Below are positions 17,759 to 27,900 of a DNA stretch of 64,000 nt, piece after piece. Within the stretch, counting starts at the first letter, position 1. Each line of letters opens with the position of its first letter. The translations under genes were made by a program, and so were the position numbers. The notes under the pieces are model-generated. The model was not told the DNA's origin, did no database searches, and worked only from the letters and a program-made list of their open reading frames with translations. This DNA comes from Chitinophaga skermanii (GTDB lineage Bacteria; Bacteroidota; Bacteroidia; Chitinophagales; Chitinophagaceae): positions 43,707 through 107,706 of the forward strand of contig NZ_QLLL01000014.1 in NCBI RefSeq assembly GCF_003259335.1, given 5' to 3'.

Positions 17759-18439
17759 ATGCAAGTGCAAGATATTTTAAAGGAACTCCAATCACTCAGC
17801 AATGCTGCTACACTCAAACACAACAAAAAGAGTGGTGCACACGATAACCAATACGGCGTTAAACTGGGTGATATTCGCAAAATAGCTGCAAATATTAAAA
17901 CGAATCATGCGCTTGCACTCGAATTATGGCAAACGAATAATATTGACGCGAAGTTGTTGGCCTGCCTTATCATCAAACCAACTGCCTTATCACCAAAAGA
18001 AGTCACTGCATTAGTAGAATCAATCGATTTCGTGGGAGAGGCCGATTGGTTTACCTCCTACATATTGAAAGACTATCCCAATAAAGATCAATTCCGCGAA
18101 AGCTGGATGAAATCAAAAAATAAATGGGCTGCCCGCGCCGGTTGGAGCCTAATGGCTAGTAAAATTGCACAAGGCGCAGAAGGACTAGATTTAGACAAAC
18201 TACTAGATCAACTCGAAAAAGAAATGCCCATAGCCGTACCCGAAGTACAATGGACTATGAACTATGCACTGGCTTACACCGGTATTCATCATCCCGCCTA
18301 CCGCGCACGCGCTCTAGCCCTAGGAGAGAAGCTAGGCATACTCCGCGATTACCCAGTATCTAAAGGCTGTACATCACCCTTTGCTCCAATTTGGATTAAT
18401 GAAATGGTAAAACGAGCAGAACAAACGAAAAAGAAATAA
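17759..18439 (+). CDS. AlkD-like DNA alkylation repair protein
   Basis: A 226-residue all-helical HEAT-like protein. 'YGVKLGDIRKIAANIKTNHA', 'LWQTNNIDAKLLACLII', 'ADWFTSYILKDY' and 'KNKWAARAGWSLMA' follow the pattern of the DNA alkylation repair (AlkD-like) family, whose best-known member removes cationic alkylpurines without base flipping. The C-terminal part ('VQWTMNYALAYTGIHHPAYR') matches the family too. Some close relatives are of unproven activity, so the substrate is uncertain. It is converged upon by the ATP-grasp gene with only 7 nt between stops. A TAGTTTTA box lies ~30 nt before the ATG. Confidence 0.85.
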   Translation: MQVQDILKELQSLSNAATLKHNKKSGAHDNQYGVKLGDIRKIAANIKTNHALALELWQTNNIDAKLLACLIIKPTALSPKEVTALVESIDFVGEADWFTSYILKDYPNKDQFRESWMKSKNKWAARAGWSLMASKIAQGAEGLDLDKLLDQLEKEMPIAVPEVQWTMNYALAYTGIHHPAYRARALALGEKLGILRDYPVSKGCTSPFAPIWINEMVKRAEQTKKK

Positions 18440-18446
18440 CTAAGTT

Positions 18447-19175
18447 TTAAAGTACATCAGTAACCTCATTCACCGTAGCTGCTGCAATGCATGGAAGTAC
18501 CAAGCCCGCATTGCATCCATTCAAACCTGCGCCCCAACTAGCATTAAACTCTAATATAAACCAACCAATTGGTTCGGCATAAGCCACATCAATGACTACA
18601 CTTCTTGGAAATAATGCAGCATTCTCTTGTAGGAAACCTGTTACAAAAGCACGTCCTGTTAATAGATCCGCTTCTCCTTCATAACAAGCAATATCTTTCA
18701 CGTCGCCATCCAACACAAAACAGCGCGCTTCTGCTTGTATGTGCGAAATAATGCTAGAAGTAAGCACTGGTTCTGTCAATTCCAACCCTTGGGTACGTTC
18801 TTGCAAAGCTGCTAAGGAAGTTAAAACGCCCGCAATGAACATTTTAGGCACAACGGGTTTTATAAATATAGGAAACATCGCTTCGGTAAGTGCTCCCAAC
18901 GTAGTTTGCGTTATACGGCGTTTGGTCCAGCGTTGATCGAGGCGGGCGATAATGGTATCATCTGGGAAAAGTAGTGTTTTGTTATACAATTGTGCCAGTA
19001 CGAAGGCAAAGGCTTGGTTGCCATATATCGCCAGCGGTTGGGTGACTAAACTGTCGTTTTTGATCCAGTATTTTCCTAGTAGCTGTACCGGGTTACCGGT
19101 TTGCATCCAAGCGTTTTGTACGGCTTCAATTTCAATATCCAATTTCTCTGGCAATAATAGGGTAGTAGGGTGCAT
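18447..19175 (-). CDS. ATP-grasp domain protein (DUF4343-like)
   Basis: A 242-residue protein resembling the short ATP-grasp proteins of DUF4343. It has 'MFPIFIKPVVPKMFIAGVLT' (ATP-binding Lys strand), 'EARCFVLDGDVKDIACYEG' and 'GWFILEFNASWGAGLNGC', with the metal-binding acidic/Asn residues near the end. ATP-grasp enzymes ligate carboxylates to amines or thiols; the substrates of this subgroup are not known. It lies in reverse orientation to the AlkD-like gene and 24 bp downstream of the HxlR gene, so it may be in the HxlR transcript. Confidence 0.8.
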   Translation of the reverse strand: MHPTTLLLPEKLDIEIEAVQNAWMQTGNPVQLLGKYWIKNDSLVTQPLAIYGNQAFAFVLAQLYNKTLLFPDDTIIARLDQRWTKRRITQTTLGALTEAMFPIFIKPVVPKMFIAGVLTSLAALQERTQGLELTEPVLTSSIISHIQAEARCFVLDGDVKDIACYEGEADLLTGRAFVTGFLQENAALFPRSVVIDVAYAEPIGWFILEFNASWGAGLNGCNAGLVLPCIAAATVNEVTDVL

Positions 19176-19199
19176 TAGTTAGGCTGAGTTGTAGTGGAT

Positions 19200-19574
19200 T
19201 TAAGATACTCTTCGACCGAAATTTCCATCAATATCATTAAAAGCCCAAGAAGCCATCGCCTCCAGTACAGGCTGTAAACCTCTTCCGGCTTTACTTAAAC
19301 TGTAGGTAACATAGGGCGGCACTTCCGGCTTGGCTTCGCGGATAATTAAATCGTCGGCTTCCAGTTGTTTTAAATTCTGGATCAACATCTTTTCTGAAAC
19401 CTGCGGAATGGCCCTTTTTAGTTCGCTATAGCGTTTATCTCCTTGGATAAGGTGAAATAGAATAATCGGCTTCCAATAGCCGCCAATCTTATCCATTACG
19501 TAAATAACAGGGCACTGGTCAAGTGCATATTTCTTATTCTCTTGTATGGTCGAGCTTTCTTTGATGGCTGTCAT
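19200..19574 (-). CDS. HxlR-family transcriptional regulator
   Basis: A 124-residue HxlR winged helix: 'CPVIYVMDKIGGYWKPIILF', 'KRYSELKRAIPQVSEKMLIQ', 'LKQLEADDLIIREAKPEVPP' and 'VTYSLSKAGRGLQPVLEAM'. It has the single Cys (C21) that is conserved in the family and often redox-active. It is divergent from an NmrA-type oxidoreductase with 78 bp between start codons, the arrangement seen for many HxlR regulators of quinone- or aldehyde-detoxifying reductases. Confidence 0.9.
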   Translation of the reverse strand: MTAIKESSTIQENKKYALDQCPVIYVMDKIGGYWKPIILFHLIQGDKRYSELKRAIPQVSEKMLIQNLKQLEADDLIIREAKPEVPPYVTYSLSKAGRGLQPVLEAMASWAFNDIDGNFGRRVS

Positions 19575-19593
19575 GATACATACTTTAGGGTAA

Positions 19594-19647
19594 GTACTTG
19601 TCTAAAAGTTAGTACAAAGATAGCTTTGCATACAGAAATAAAACAAA
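19594..19647. promoter_or_regulatory. face-to-face promoters and palindrome between HxlR and NmrA genes
   Basis: Plus strand: TTG (19598-19600), 20 nt, TAGCTTTG (19621-19628). Minus strand: TTTG (19647-19644), 21 nt, TATCTTTG (19622-19615). Both fit the Bacteroidetes consensus and their -7 boxes overlap by two bases. A palindrome with GTACT and AGTAC ends (19594-19614) covers the plus-strand spacer and is a likely HxlR operator able to control both directions. Confidence 0.6.
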
Positions 19648-19652
19648 TCAAA

Positions 19653-20540
19653 ATGAAAAAGATCATCGTATCCGGTTCGCTGGGAAATATAGGTAAAACA
19701 TTAACGGGTTTATTAGTGAAAGACGGTCATGATGTAACCGTTATTACAAGCTCCCCTGGTCGTACCCAAGCCATCGAAGCTTTAGGGGCAAAGGCTGCTG
19801 TAGGGTCCGTGTCTGATCCCGTATTTTTAACAAATACACTCCAAGGGGCTGATGCCCTCTTTGCTATGACGCCTCCCAATATGGGCGGTGAAAACATTGT
19901 TGCTAATACTGTTAATGCCGGTAAAGCATTTGCCGATGCCATTACAAAAAGCGGTGTGCCAAGGGTAGTGATGTTAAGTAGCGTGGGGGCCGAGTATACC
20001 GATGGCACAGGCCCCATTAAAGGTCTACATCAGATCGAAAACCTGTACCGCCAAATCCCCGGTATTTCTTTAACCATTCTACGCGCTGGCTACTTCTACA
20101 CCAACTTCTTCAACGATGTGGCAATGATTCAACATATGAACATCATGGGTAGCAATTTCCCAGGTGATGTAAACCTCCCGGTTGTTCACCCCGATGATAT
20201 TGCCGCCAAGGCCGCGCAAGCATTACTGGTTACCCCAACAGGTACCGATATACAATACGTAGTAAGCGACGTTCGCCAACCGAATCATATCGCTTCCGTA
20301 CTCGGTAATGCTGCCGGAAAACCAGGCCTCCCTTGGGTGCCTTTCACAGACGAACAAGCTCTCAGCGGTATGACCCAAGCCGGGTTACCAGCCGAAATGG
20401 CCGGTTTGTACGTAGAAATGGGCCAAGCCATCCGCGATCATAAACTCATGACCGATTTCGAAAAGAACGGTTCTCCTGTTATAGGTAATATCAAGCTGGA
20501 AGATTTCGCTAAAACATTTGCTACGAAGTTCACGGCTTAA
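19653..20540 (+). CDS. NmrA-like NAD(P)H-binding oxidoreductase
   Basis: A 295-residue protein from the ATG at 19653; the frame is open further upstream but that part overlaps the divergent regulator. The Rossmann start 'KKIIVSGSLGNIGKTLTGLL' has GxxGxxG-type spacing. 'DALFAMTPPNMGGENIVAN' and 'VVMLSSVGAEYTDGTGPIKG' resemble the NmrA/QOR2 (YtfG-like) group, which lacks the usual YxxxK catalytic pair. The probable role is a quinone oxidoreductase or redox-sensing reductase. Its HxlR neighbour and shared promoter region suggest induction by quinones or electrophiles. A strong terminator follows. Confidence 0.85.
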   Translation: MKKIIVSGSLGNIGKTLTGLLVKDGHDVTVITSSPGRTQAIEALGAKAAVGSVSDPVFLTNTLQGADALFAMTPPNMGGENIVANTVNAGKAFADAITKSGVPRVVMLSSVGAEYTDGTGPIKGLHQIENLYRQIPGISLTILRAGYFYTNFFNDVAMIQHMNIMGSNFPGDVNLPVVHPDDIAAKAAQALLVTPTGTDIQYVVSDVRQPNHIASVLGNAAGKPGLPWVPFTDEQALSGMTQAGLPAEMAGLYVEMGQAIRDHKLMTDFEKNGSPVIGNIKLEDFAKTFATKFTA

Positions 20541-20553
20541 TTGGATCATGTAC

Positions 20554-20593
20554 AAAAGCCCTCTCTACACAATTCGTAGAGAGGGCTTTTTAT
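20554..20593 (+). terminator. intrinsic terminator
   Basis: A 15-bp perfect stem (20554-20568 with 20576-20590) followed by TATTT, immediately after the NmrA-like gene. Confidence 0.88.
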
Positions 20594-20632
20594 TTCCATA
20601 AACGCTGTACATTCATATATAAACTACCTGCA

Positions 20633-20739
20633 AGCCTATCCAAAAACTATCATTTGCCTATCTCGAGCCTATCCCAAGCCTATCTAAAGCCTATCCTAAG
20701 CCTATCTCGACCCTATCCTAAGCCTATCCCCCGCCTATT
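20633..20739. repeat. 11-bp tandem repeat array (GCCTATCYNAA-like)
   Basis: About eight or nine imperfect copies of an 11-bp unit. Variants include GCCTATCTCGA, GCCTATCCCAA, GCCTATCTAAA, GCCTATCCTAA and CCCTATCCTAA. The period is constant and close to one helical turn. It is not coding and lies between a terminator and the next hairpin. Confidence 0.8.
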
Positions 20740-20948
20740 TATAACATTGTAAATGAAGTAGTTAAGTCGTTTTGGGCCAATGCTAACGCTTGTAAATGAT
20801 TATCATCCAAGGTTTTATAAAGGAATCCGGCACTATCCGGCATATTTTACCTCCATTGTTAGCCGTTTACATAAACAATCAGCAAAACGATACGCCTACC
20901 TTATCCATGCTAATCGTGTAAAAGTGAAACAGGCAAAAAGACAATTAA

Positions 20949-20981
20949 AAAAAGGACCATCCAATTGATGGTCCTTTTTTT
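20949..20981 (+). terminator. hairpin terminator with no clear gene before it
   Basis: AAAGGACCAT (20951-20960), loop CCAATTG, ATGGTCCTTT (20968-20977), then TTTT. The 350 bp before it hold only the 11-bp array and a doubtful 62-codon frame (20780-20968), so the transcript it ends is unclear; a small RNA is possible. Confidence 0.6.
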
Positions 20982-20984
20982 GAT

Positions 20985-21019
20985 ATGGTGTAAATTGAAC
21001 GTCAAACGGAATACACCAT
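20985..21019 (+). repeat. inverted repeat overlapping a start codon
   Basis: ATGGTGTA (20985-20992) and its perfect complement TACACCAT (21012-21019). The right arm includes the first two bases of the ATG at 21018. Folded in RNA, the start would be buried; as DNA it could be an operator. Confidence 0.5.
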
Positions 21020-21548
21020 GTTTAAGATTTCATCCATCGAGCAAATCAAGCACGACCTATTATCGCCTCCACAAGCACCGCGCATTTTTCCTGGTAATAC
21101 AGCGTCTCATTTCGATGCCTTGTATGAAGAGATTGTTACGCAAATTAAAACGACCACGATCTCCGCGGAATGTGTTTTATGGGATAGCGTAAAGGCTGTC
21201 AACGAGAATAAAGCATATGCCGATGCTGCTTATTGGGAGGAAGGGCTTTTGCCTAGCGCTTCCACTTACTGGTTTTTTGCAGAGAATGGGCAAGGGGATA
21301 GGTGGTTGTTTGATGCGGATGAGGAAGTGTTGTTTTATGACCATGATGGGGGTGAATTATCGCCCCGGAATTTTCGCAGTATGGGAATTCAATTTTCGCA
21401 GTGGTTACAGTTTGCATATTTAAACCGCGCTTTAGATGTTGTGTATGCTGAACGGGGAACGGTAGATGAAGTGCTGAATATGGCCTATAAAAACAAGCTA
21501 CGCGAAATCAGCCTGTCGTTATTAGAGAATTATCCCTTTGAAGATTAA
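21018..21548 (+). CDS. SMI1/KNR4 (SUKH)-like protein
   Basis: A 176-residue soluble protein. 'STYWFFAENGQGDRWLFDAD' and 'EEVLFYDHDGGELSPRNF' recall the core of SUKH-superfamily proteins, where a W/F-rich strand pair and 'D.G' turns define the fold. It is followed by a helix 'MGIQFSQWLQFAYLNRAL'. SUKH proteins often act as immunity proteins against polymorphic toxins, but many are free-standing with unknown roles, and no toxin gene is adjacent. The family call is tentative. Confidence 0.55.
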   Translation: MFKISSIEQIKHDLLSPPQAPRIFPGNTASHFDALYEEIVTQIKTTTISAECVLWDSVKAVNENKAYADAAYWEEGLLPSASTYWFFAENGQGDRWLFDADEEVLFYDHDGGELSPRNFRSMGIQFSQWLQFAYLNRALDVVYAERGTVDEVLNMAYKNKLREISLSLLENYPFED

Positions 21549-21971
21549 AATGGGAAGCATCCCATTCGTTTAATATTGTTGCATTATTTCCCATGCCTGT
21601 ATGAACACATTTTGTCTACTCGATATGCGTTTCGACAAGCATCCGTTTCAATGCTATGTTTATATATATTTAAAGAATATTTTCAATAAGAAAAAATTTA
21701 TTTTCAATTCCAAATCAGGTAGTTTTATACCGTTTTCTCCAAATTTCTTCTCCGAAACTCCTAAGACTTAGTAACTGTATAACAGGTGCCGAACCTTTGT
21801 TGGTCCTGCATTACATCCAAAATCACAACTGAAAAACCAGGCAAGCATGTGAGCTAGTTTTGCGCAGAAACCATTGTCTTTTCCTCGTTTTTTTTATGTA
21901 AAAAATTTGTTCGAAATGCATCGCTTATCGTAGCTATTCATCATGGCTACAGCACTTATATCTACGTTGAT
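21549..21971. other. AT-rich leader of the giant gene
   Basis: A gene-free region of 423 bp. TAGTTTTG at 21855-21862 matches the -7 consensus ~110 bp before the giant gene's ATG, but no good -33 box lies at the right distance. The rest is A/T-rich with no hairpin strong enough to name. Confidence 0.4.
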
Positions 21972-24900
21972 ATGATTAGAAGTTTACACCCCTACAGGGC
22001 ATGGTGCCATTTTATGCGCTTTGTTGCCCTATTCTTATTGTCTGCTCTATTAAGCCACCCCGCATTTGCGGAAGGTAGCAAGGAACTGAATGCAAACGGT
22101 GGTAACCGTCCATTCATTAATTGTGGTACCACGTATAATGTGTCGTTCCCCTTTACCTCTTACGGTACTGTAAAGGTATACGTGAACGTGGGTGAACGGA
22201 TATTCTTGGGTTCTAGCGCCCAAGGTATTGGTTCCGGTACTATCAATTTGCGTGCTCCCAATGGCGTCAATTATTCGTCGGGTACAAGTACCACAACTGG
22301 GCGGATATCGAATAGAACACAGGAGGTAAACGGTCCTAACGTAGGTTCAGTAACAACAGGGTATGTGCCCTATATTGTTACAGTAGGTGCCGGTCAAGCC
22401 GGGATTTGGGAAATCGATTTCATCCCACCTAGTCCAACAAATACTACTTCTCCATCGCCCATTTTAGCATCAGGCTCTTGGTCGCAACCCAGTACAGCCT
22501 TTCTCGCAGCATTCGACGTTAGCGTTCGTAATGCCGGTAATACGGCGTTTATTCCAGGTCGTTTATTCACAACAAATTTTGTGGCCAACATGGGGAATAT
22601 TTCTTCTACTTTCCGTGCCATCTTCAACGTATTAACCCGCGATGGTTACATTTATACAGTGAACAATAACGGCCAAGCGGGATTTGGTTTCACTTTCTTC
22701 GTCAATAACAAAGGCTTCCGCGATGCAAACGGTGCCCCGTTATACAAATCTATCGACGATATCACTACTGCTGATGTACAAGATCCCCGTAGTGAGGATA
22801 CTGAGTCGGATGTTACACACAAAATCTTCTTTAATAGCCCGGCAAGCGATTTACCTACCAGTGGTGCCACGCGATCGGGTACAGATTGGTTGCTTATAAC
22901 ACCTACACCGGCAGTTGTATCGAACTACACCTTTACGGGTGTAGAAGGTTCAGCGAATGTGGCAGGTACGAACCCCGCCGGTGGTAATATCGGTTTTACG
23001 GCAAGCCAAAATGGGAACTTCCTCATTAGAATCGATTTAAATAATAACGGGGTGTATACCGATGCGGTTGATCGATCAATTACAGGGTCTGCCACCGCCG
23101 GAACGAATACTGTTTATTGGAATGGATTGAATGGCTTAGGGCAACCAACAGCCACCACCATATCGAACATTAATGTACAAGTAGTCTTGTATGCGGGGGA
23201 AGTACACTTTCCCTTTATTGATGTAGAGAATAATCCCAATGGTATCATCATTACTCGAACGAATGGGAGCGGGGCTAACGATGTTGTCTTTTGGGATGAT
23301 TCTGATGTACCGGTATCAGGTATTCCATCTAACCCGGTTGTAAACACAACTGGGATTAGTAGTACTACGAACGGCCATAAATGGGGTTCTACGTCATATT
23401 CTGCGACCGATTTTGGTAATGAAAACGGGTTAGATACTTGGGCTTATATTACCAGTACGCCCTTAACAGGTACTACCAATGTTGTTTTACGTGAAGCCGA
23501 TTTAGAAACTGTTTTCAGTTCTTCTAACTTAACAGCGGCCTGTGTAGGCGCTTCTATTATCGATACTGTGCGTATTCGGAATAACGGTCCTAGTAACGTA
23601 ACCGGTGCCAGTGTACGTATTACATTCCCAGCTGAATTAACCGGGGTTACTGTAACCAGTGCCGTTACTTCGGGCACTGCATCGCTTACTTCATCCAGTA
23701 CAACTACTACGCAATACAGCGCCGTTGTCAATATGAATAACGCCGCAGTAATGACATTCATCGTTAGAGGTACGGTATCTTCTTTCCCAAGCAGCAGTAA
23801 CATCACTTTCAACGCTAGTATTATGCGCCCCCCAGATGTAACCGACCCCGATGCTACCAATCCCGATCCTGCCCCGCCAACAGACCCACAAAACGAGTGT
23901 GATGCTGCTCCTTCCGGTGTGGGTTGTAACAATATTAAAGTAAACACCATTACCATCTCCAATACCCCTACAACGGCAACGATTGTAGGAGATGCTGCAC
24001 CAACTTATTGTGCTGTTACCTCAGCTACTTTAACAGGGAACACCGCCTCTGTTGGTACAGTTACGTGGACAAAAATTAGCGGGCCGGGTACACAAACATT
24101 TACTTCACCCAACTCGGCATCTACTACCGTTAACGGCTTGCAAACAGGTACCTATGTATTTAGGTATACAATCAGCTCTGGTGCTTGTACACCAAGCACA
24201 GCCGATGTTACATTAACCGTTCAAGCGGCCTTATCGAACAACGTAATTACGGCGCCATTAACAGTATCATATTGTGGTAGTGGCGATCCTTCCGTTATTA
24301 CCGGTAGTACACCTTCCGGCGGCTCGGGTACGTATACATATCAATGGCAAAGTTCTTTGAACAATAGTACATGGACAGATATTTCCGGTGCTACGTCTGC
24401 CAGTTATGATCCCCCGGCATTAACAACTACAACTTATTTCAGAAGAACGGTTACTTCTGGCGCTTGTACCACACCTAGTAATAGTAATGTTGTACAAGTA
24501 ACGATCATCCCATCTGTGACGAATAATACTATCACAGCGCCAGCTACAACAACCTTCTGTACAAGTGGCGACCCAGCCAACATCGTGGGTACAACACCAA
24601 CAGGTGGTAGTGGTATTTACGCTATACAATGGCAACAAAGCTCAGATAGTACCAACTGGTCTGATATCCTCGGTGCTATTGGAACAAGCTATGATCCCCC
24701 GTTAACATCTACTACCACGTATTACCGTAGAGCCATTACTAGTGCGACTTGTTTAACACCGGTATTAAGTAACGTGGTGAAAGTAACGGTTCAACCAACT
24801 TTAACAAGCGGTAGCATTGCAACCGACCAGGTATTATGTGGCGCTGGTGATCCAGCCTTGCTGACTGCTGCTGCTCCAACGGGTGGTACTGGTACGTATA

Positions 24901-27900
24901 CTTACCAATGGCAATCGTCGACTACAAGTTCTTCGGCCGGTTTCACGGATATTGCTTCGGCGACAGCCGCTACATACGATCCCCCAGTAATTACAACTAC
25001 TACCTATTACCGTAGAATAGTACGTAGCGGGGTTTGTCCAGATGCGACCAGTAATGTAGTAACTATAACTATCAATCCTAGCCTAACAGCAGGTTCTATT
25101 GGCAGTAACCAAACTTTCTGTGCGAGCGGCGATCCGAATGTATTCAGCCAATTAACGGCGGCTACAGGTGGTAACGGGGTGTATACATACCAATGGCAAT
25201 CATCCACAACTTCTGCAACGGCAGGTTTTACAAATATTAGTGGTGCAACGGCTCCTACATACGACGAAGGAACAATTTCTACCACTACCTACTATAGACG
25301 TATTACCCGTTCCGACGGATGTACAGATGCGATCAGTAACGTAGTAACCGTTACTATTCAAGCAGGTATTGGCAATAATACCATCTCTGCAGATCAAACT
25401 ATTTGTACAGGAAGCACACCGGCTGCTTTAGCGGGAGCACCAGCCACAGGTGGATCTGGTACCTTTACCTACCTATGGCAAAGCAGCACAAACGGCACCA
25501 CTTTCGTGGCAGCTGCGGGTACTAATAATGGTCAAAACTACTCACCAGGTGCGCTTACGCAAAGCACCATTTTTAGAAGGGTAGTTACCTCTGGTGCTTG
25601 TGCAACAGGTATAAATAGTAATATCGTACAAATCACGGTTCGACCAACTACTTCTGTAGCGAATGCCGGTACAGACCAAGGTCCTTTAACTACGTCAACT
25701 ACCCAGTTACAAGGTAATAACCCAACACAAGGTATCGGCGCATGGACACAGTTAACCGGCCCTGGCCCTGCTACAATTAATAATGCGAGCCTATACAATA
25801 CAACTGTAAGTAACCTTGTACCAGGTGCCTATATCTTTAGGTGGACGATTACCAATGATCCTTGTCCAAGCTCTTCTGCAAACGTAACCATCCGTGTGAA
25901 CCAGCCACCGTTTGCTTTGAATGATAGCATTACAACGAATGAAGACCAGCCTATCAATATAAATGTTACGGCTAATGACTTTGATAGTGACGGTTCCGTG
26001 AATGTATCGAGCATTGTAATAGCTAGTCAACCTAAATTCGGCACTGTTGCCGTGAACGCAAATGGTACCGTATTATACAACCCAATCGCGAACTATAACG
26101 GTCCCGATGATTTCACCTACACGATTCGCGATAACCTCGGAGCAACGTCGAACGCAGCTACTGTGAAGTTAACAGTGAATAGTGTAAACGATATTCCTGT
26201 AGCGGCCGACGATTACATCAACGTATCTGAAAATACCACTATCACCTTACCGGCACCAGGCGTGTTAGCAAACGACGTAGATGCCGATAAAGAACAATTG
26301 ACGGCGGTATTAATATTACCGGTGAAACATGGCACAGCCCAATTGAATGCCGATGGTTCATTGACTTACACCCCAACACGCTTCTTCTTCGGACTAGACT
26401 CTTTACGTTACCGTGTGTGCGATGCTGCCAATACTTGCGACACCGCTACTGTATATTTCAACGTAGGTAATGTAAACGATAAACCGGTTGCGAATGCAGA
26501 TACATACAATATGCTGGAAGATGGTAAATTAACCACCACCGTAAGCGTATTGGCAAACGATACCGATGCTGATAATGATCCATTAACAGCTACGCTTTTA
26601 ACACAGCCGGCCCATGGTTCCATCATCTTCCAATCGAACGGCCAGTTTATTTATACACCGGCAGCTAACTACAATGGCACCGAAACCTTCACGTATACCG
26701 CTTGTGACGCAGGCGGATTGTGTGATACGGGTACGGTAACGATTAATATTGCCCCTGTAAACGATGCGCCAAATGCAGTAAATGATGCGTACAATACAGC
26801 GGAAGATGTGCCTTTAGTGATCACCGCACCGGGCGTATTACAAAATGATGTGGATGTAGATGGCCAGCCATTGACGGTAGCGCTCGTAACAGCACCAACA
26901 AATGGTACCATTGTATTGAATGCAAATGGTTCCTTCACATATACACCCAACCGCGATTTCAATGGATTAGATGTTATCACCTACCGCGTATGTGATAACG
27001 GTACACCAAGCTTGTGCGATACGGCCACGATTTCCATTACTGTAACACCTGTAAACGATACGGTGGTTATAGCAAATGAAACGTATACTTTGAATGAAGA
27101 TAATGCGCTGAACGTAGTATCACCAGGTGTATTAGCCAATGATGTTGATCCAGATGGCGATGCAATTACGGCGGCTTTGGTGACTGGGCCTAAGCATGGT
27201 ACATTAACCTTACGTCCGAATGGTAGTTTCAACTATCTACCGGATGCAAATTACAATGGTGTAGATTCCTTCGTTTACCGGGTGTGTGATAACAGTGGTG
27301 CATGTAGATTAGGTACAACTACCTTAAACATCACTGCCGTAAATGATAAACCGGTTGCAGGTAACGATGCCTTCTCTGTAGATGAAGACCAAGTATTGAA
27401 TGTTCCGGCAGGTGCATTAACCACCAATGATATTGATGTAGATGGCAATCCTTTAACCACCACGCTCGTAACCGGCCCAACAAATGGTACTATCACGGTA
27501 CGCCCGAATGGTAGCTTCACCTATACACCGAATGCAAACTACAATGGTACCGATGTATTCACTTACCGCGTATGTGATAACGGCACACCAAGCTTGTGCG
27601 ATACGGCTACTGTTACTATTACAGTAAATGCTGTAAATGATGCCCCTGTAGCTGTGAATGATAGTTATAGTTTGAATGAAGATCAACCATTGACGATTGC
27701 GAATCCTGGGGTACTAGCCAATGATACGGATATAGATGGTGATGTATTAACCGTGAACGTAATTACCTCGCCAGCCCATGGTAAGTTAACCGCCAACGCG
27801 GCAGGTGGATTCACTTATACACCAGGTCGCAATTATAACGGCACCGATTCATATACTTACCAGGCTTGTGATAATGCCGGTTTGTGTAGCAATATCGCTA

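Noticed and set aside
20633..20739. CRISPR array
   Set aside because: Units are 11 bp with no spacers and no cas genes nearby; simple tandem repeat.
20780..20968. 62-codon frame before the SUKH-like gene
   Set aside because: Basic, low-complexity translation ending in a terminator hairpin; no recognisable domain or signal. Left as unproven.
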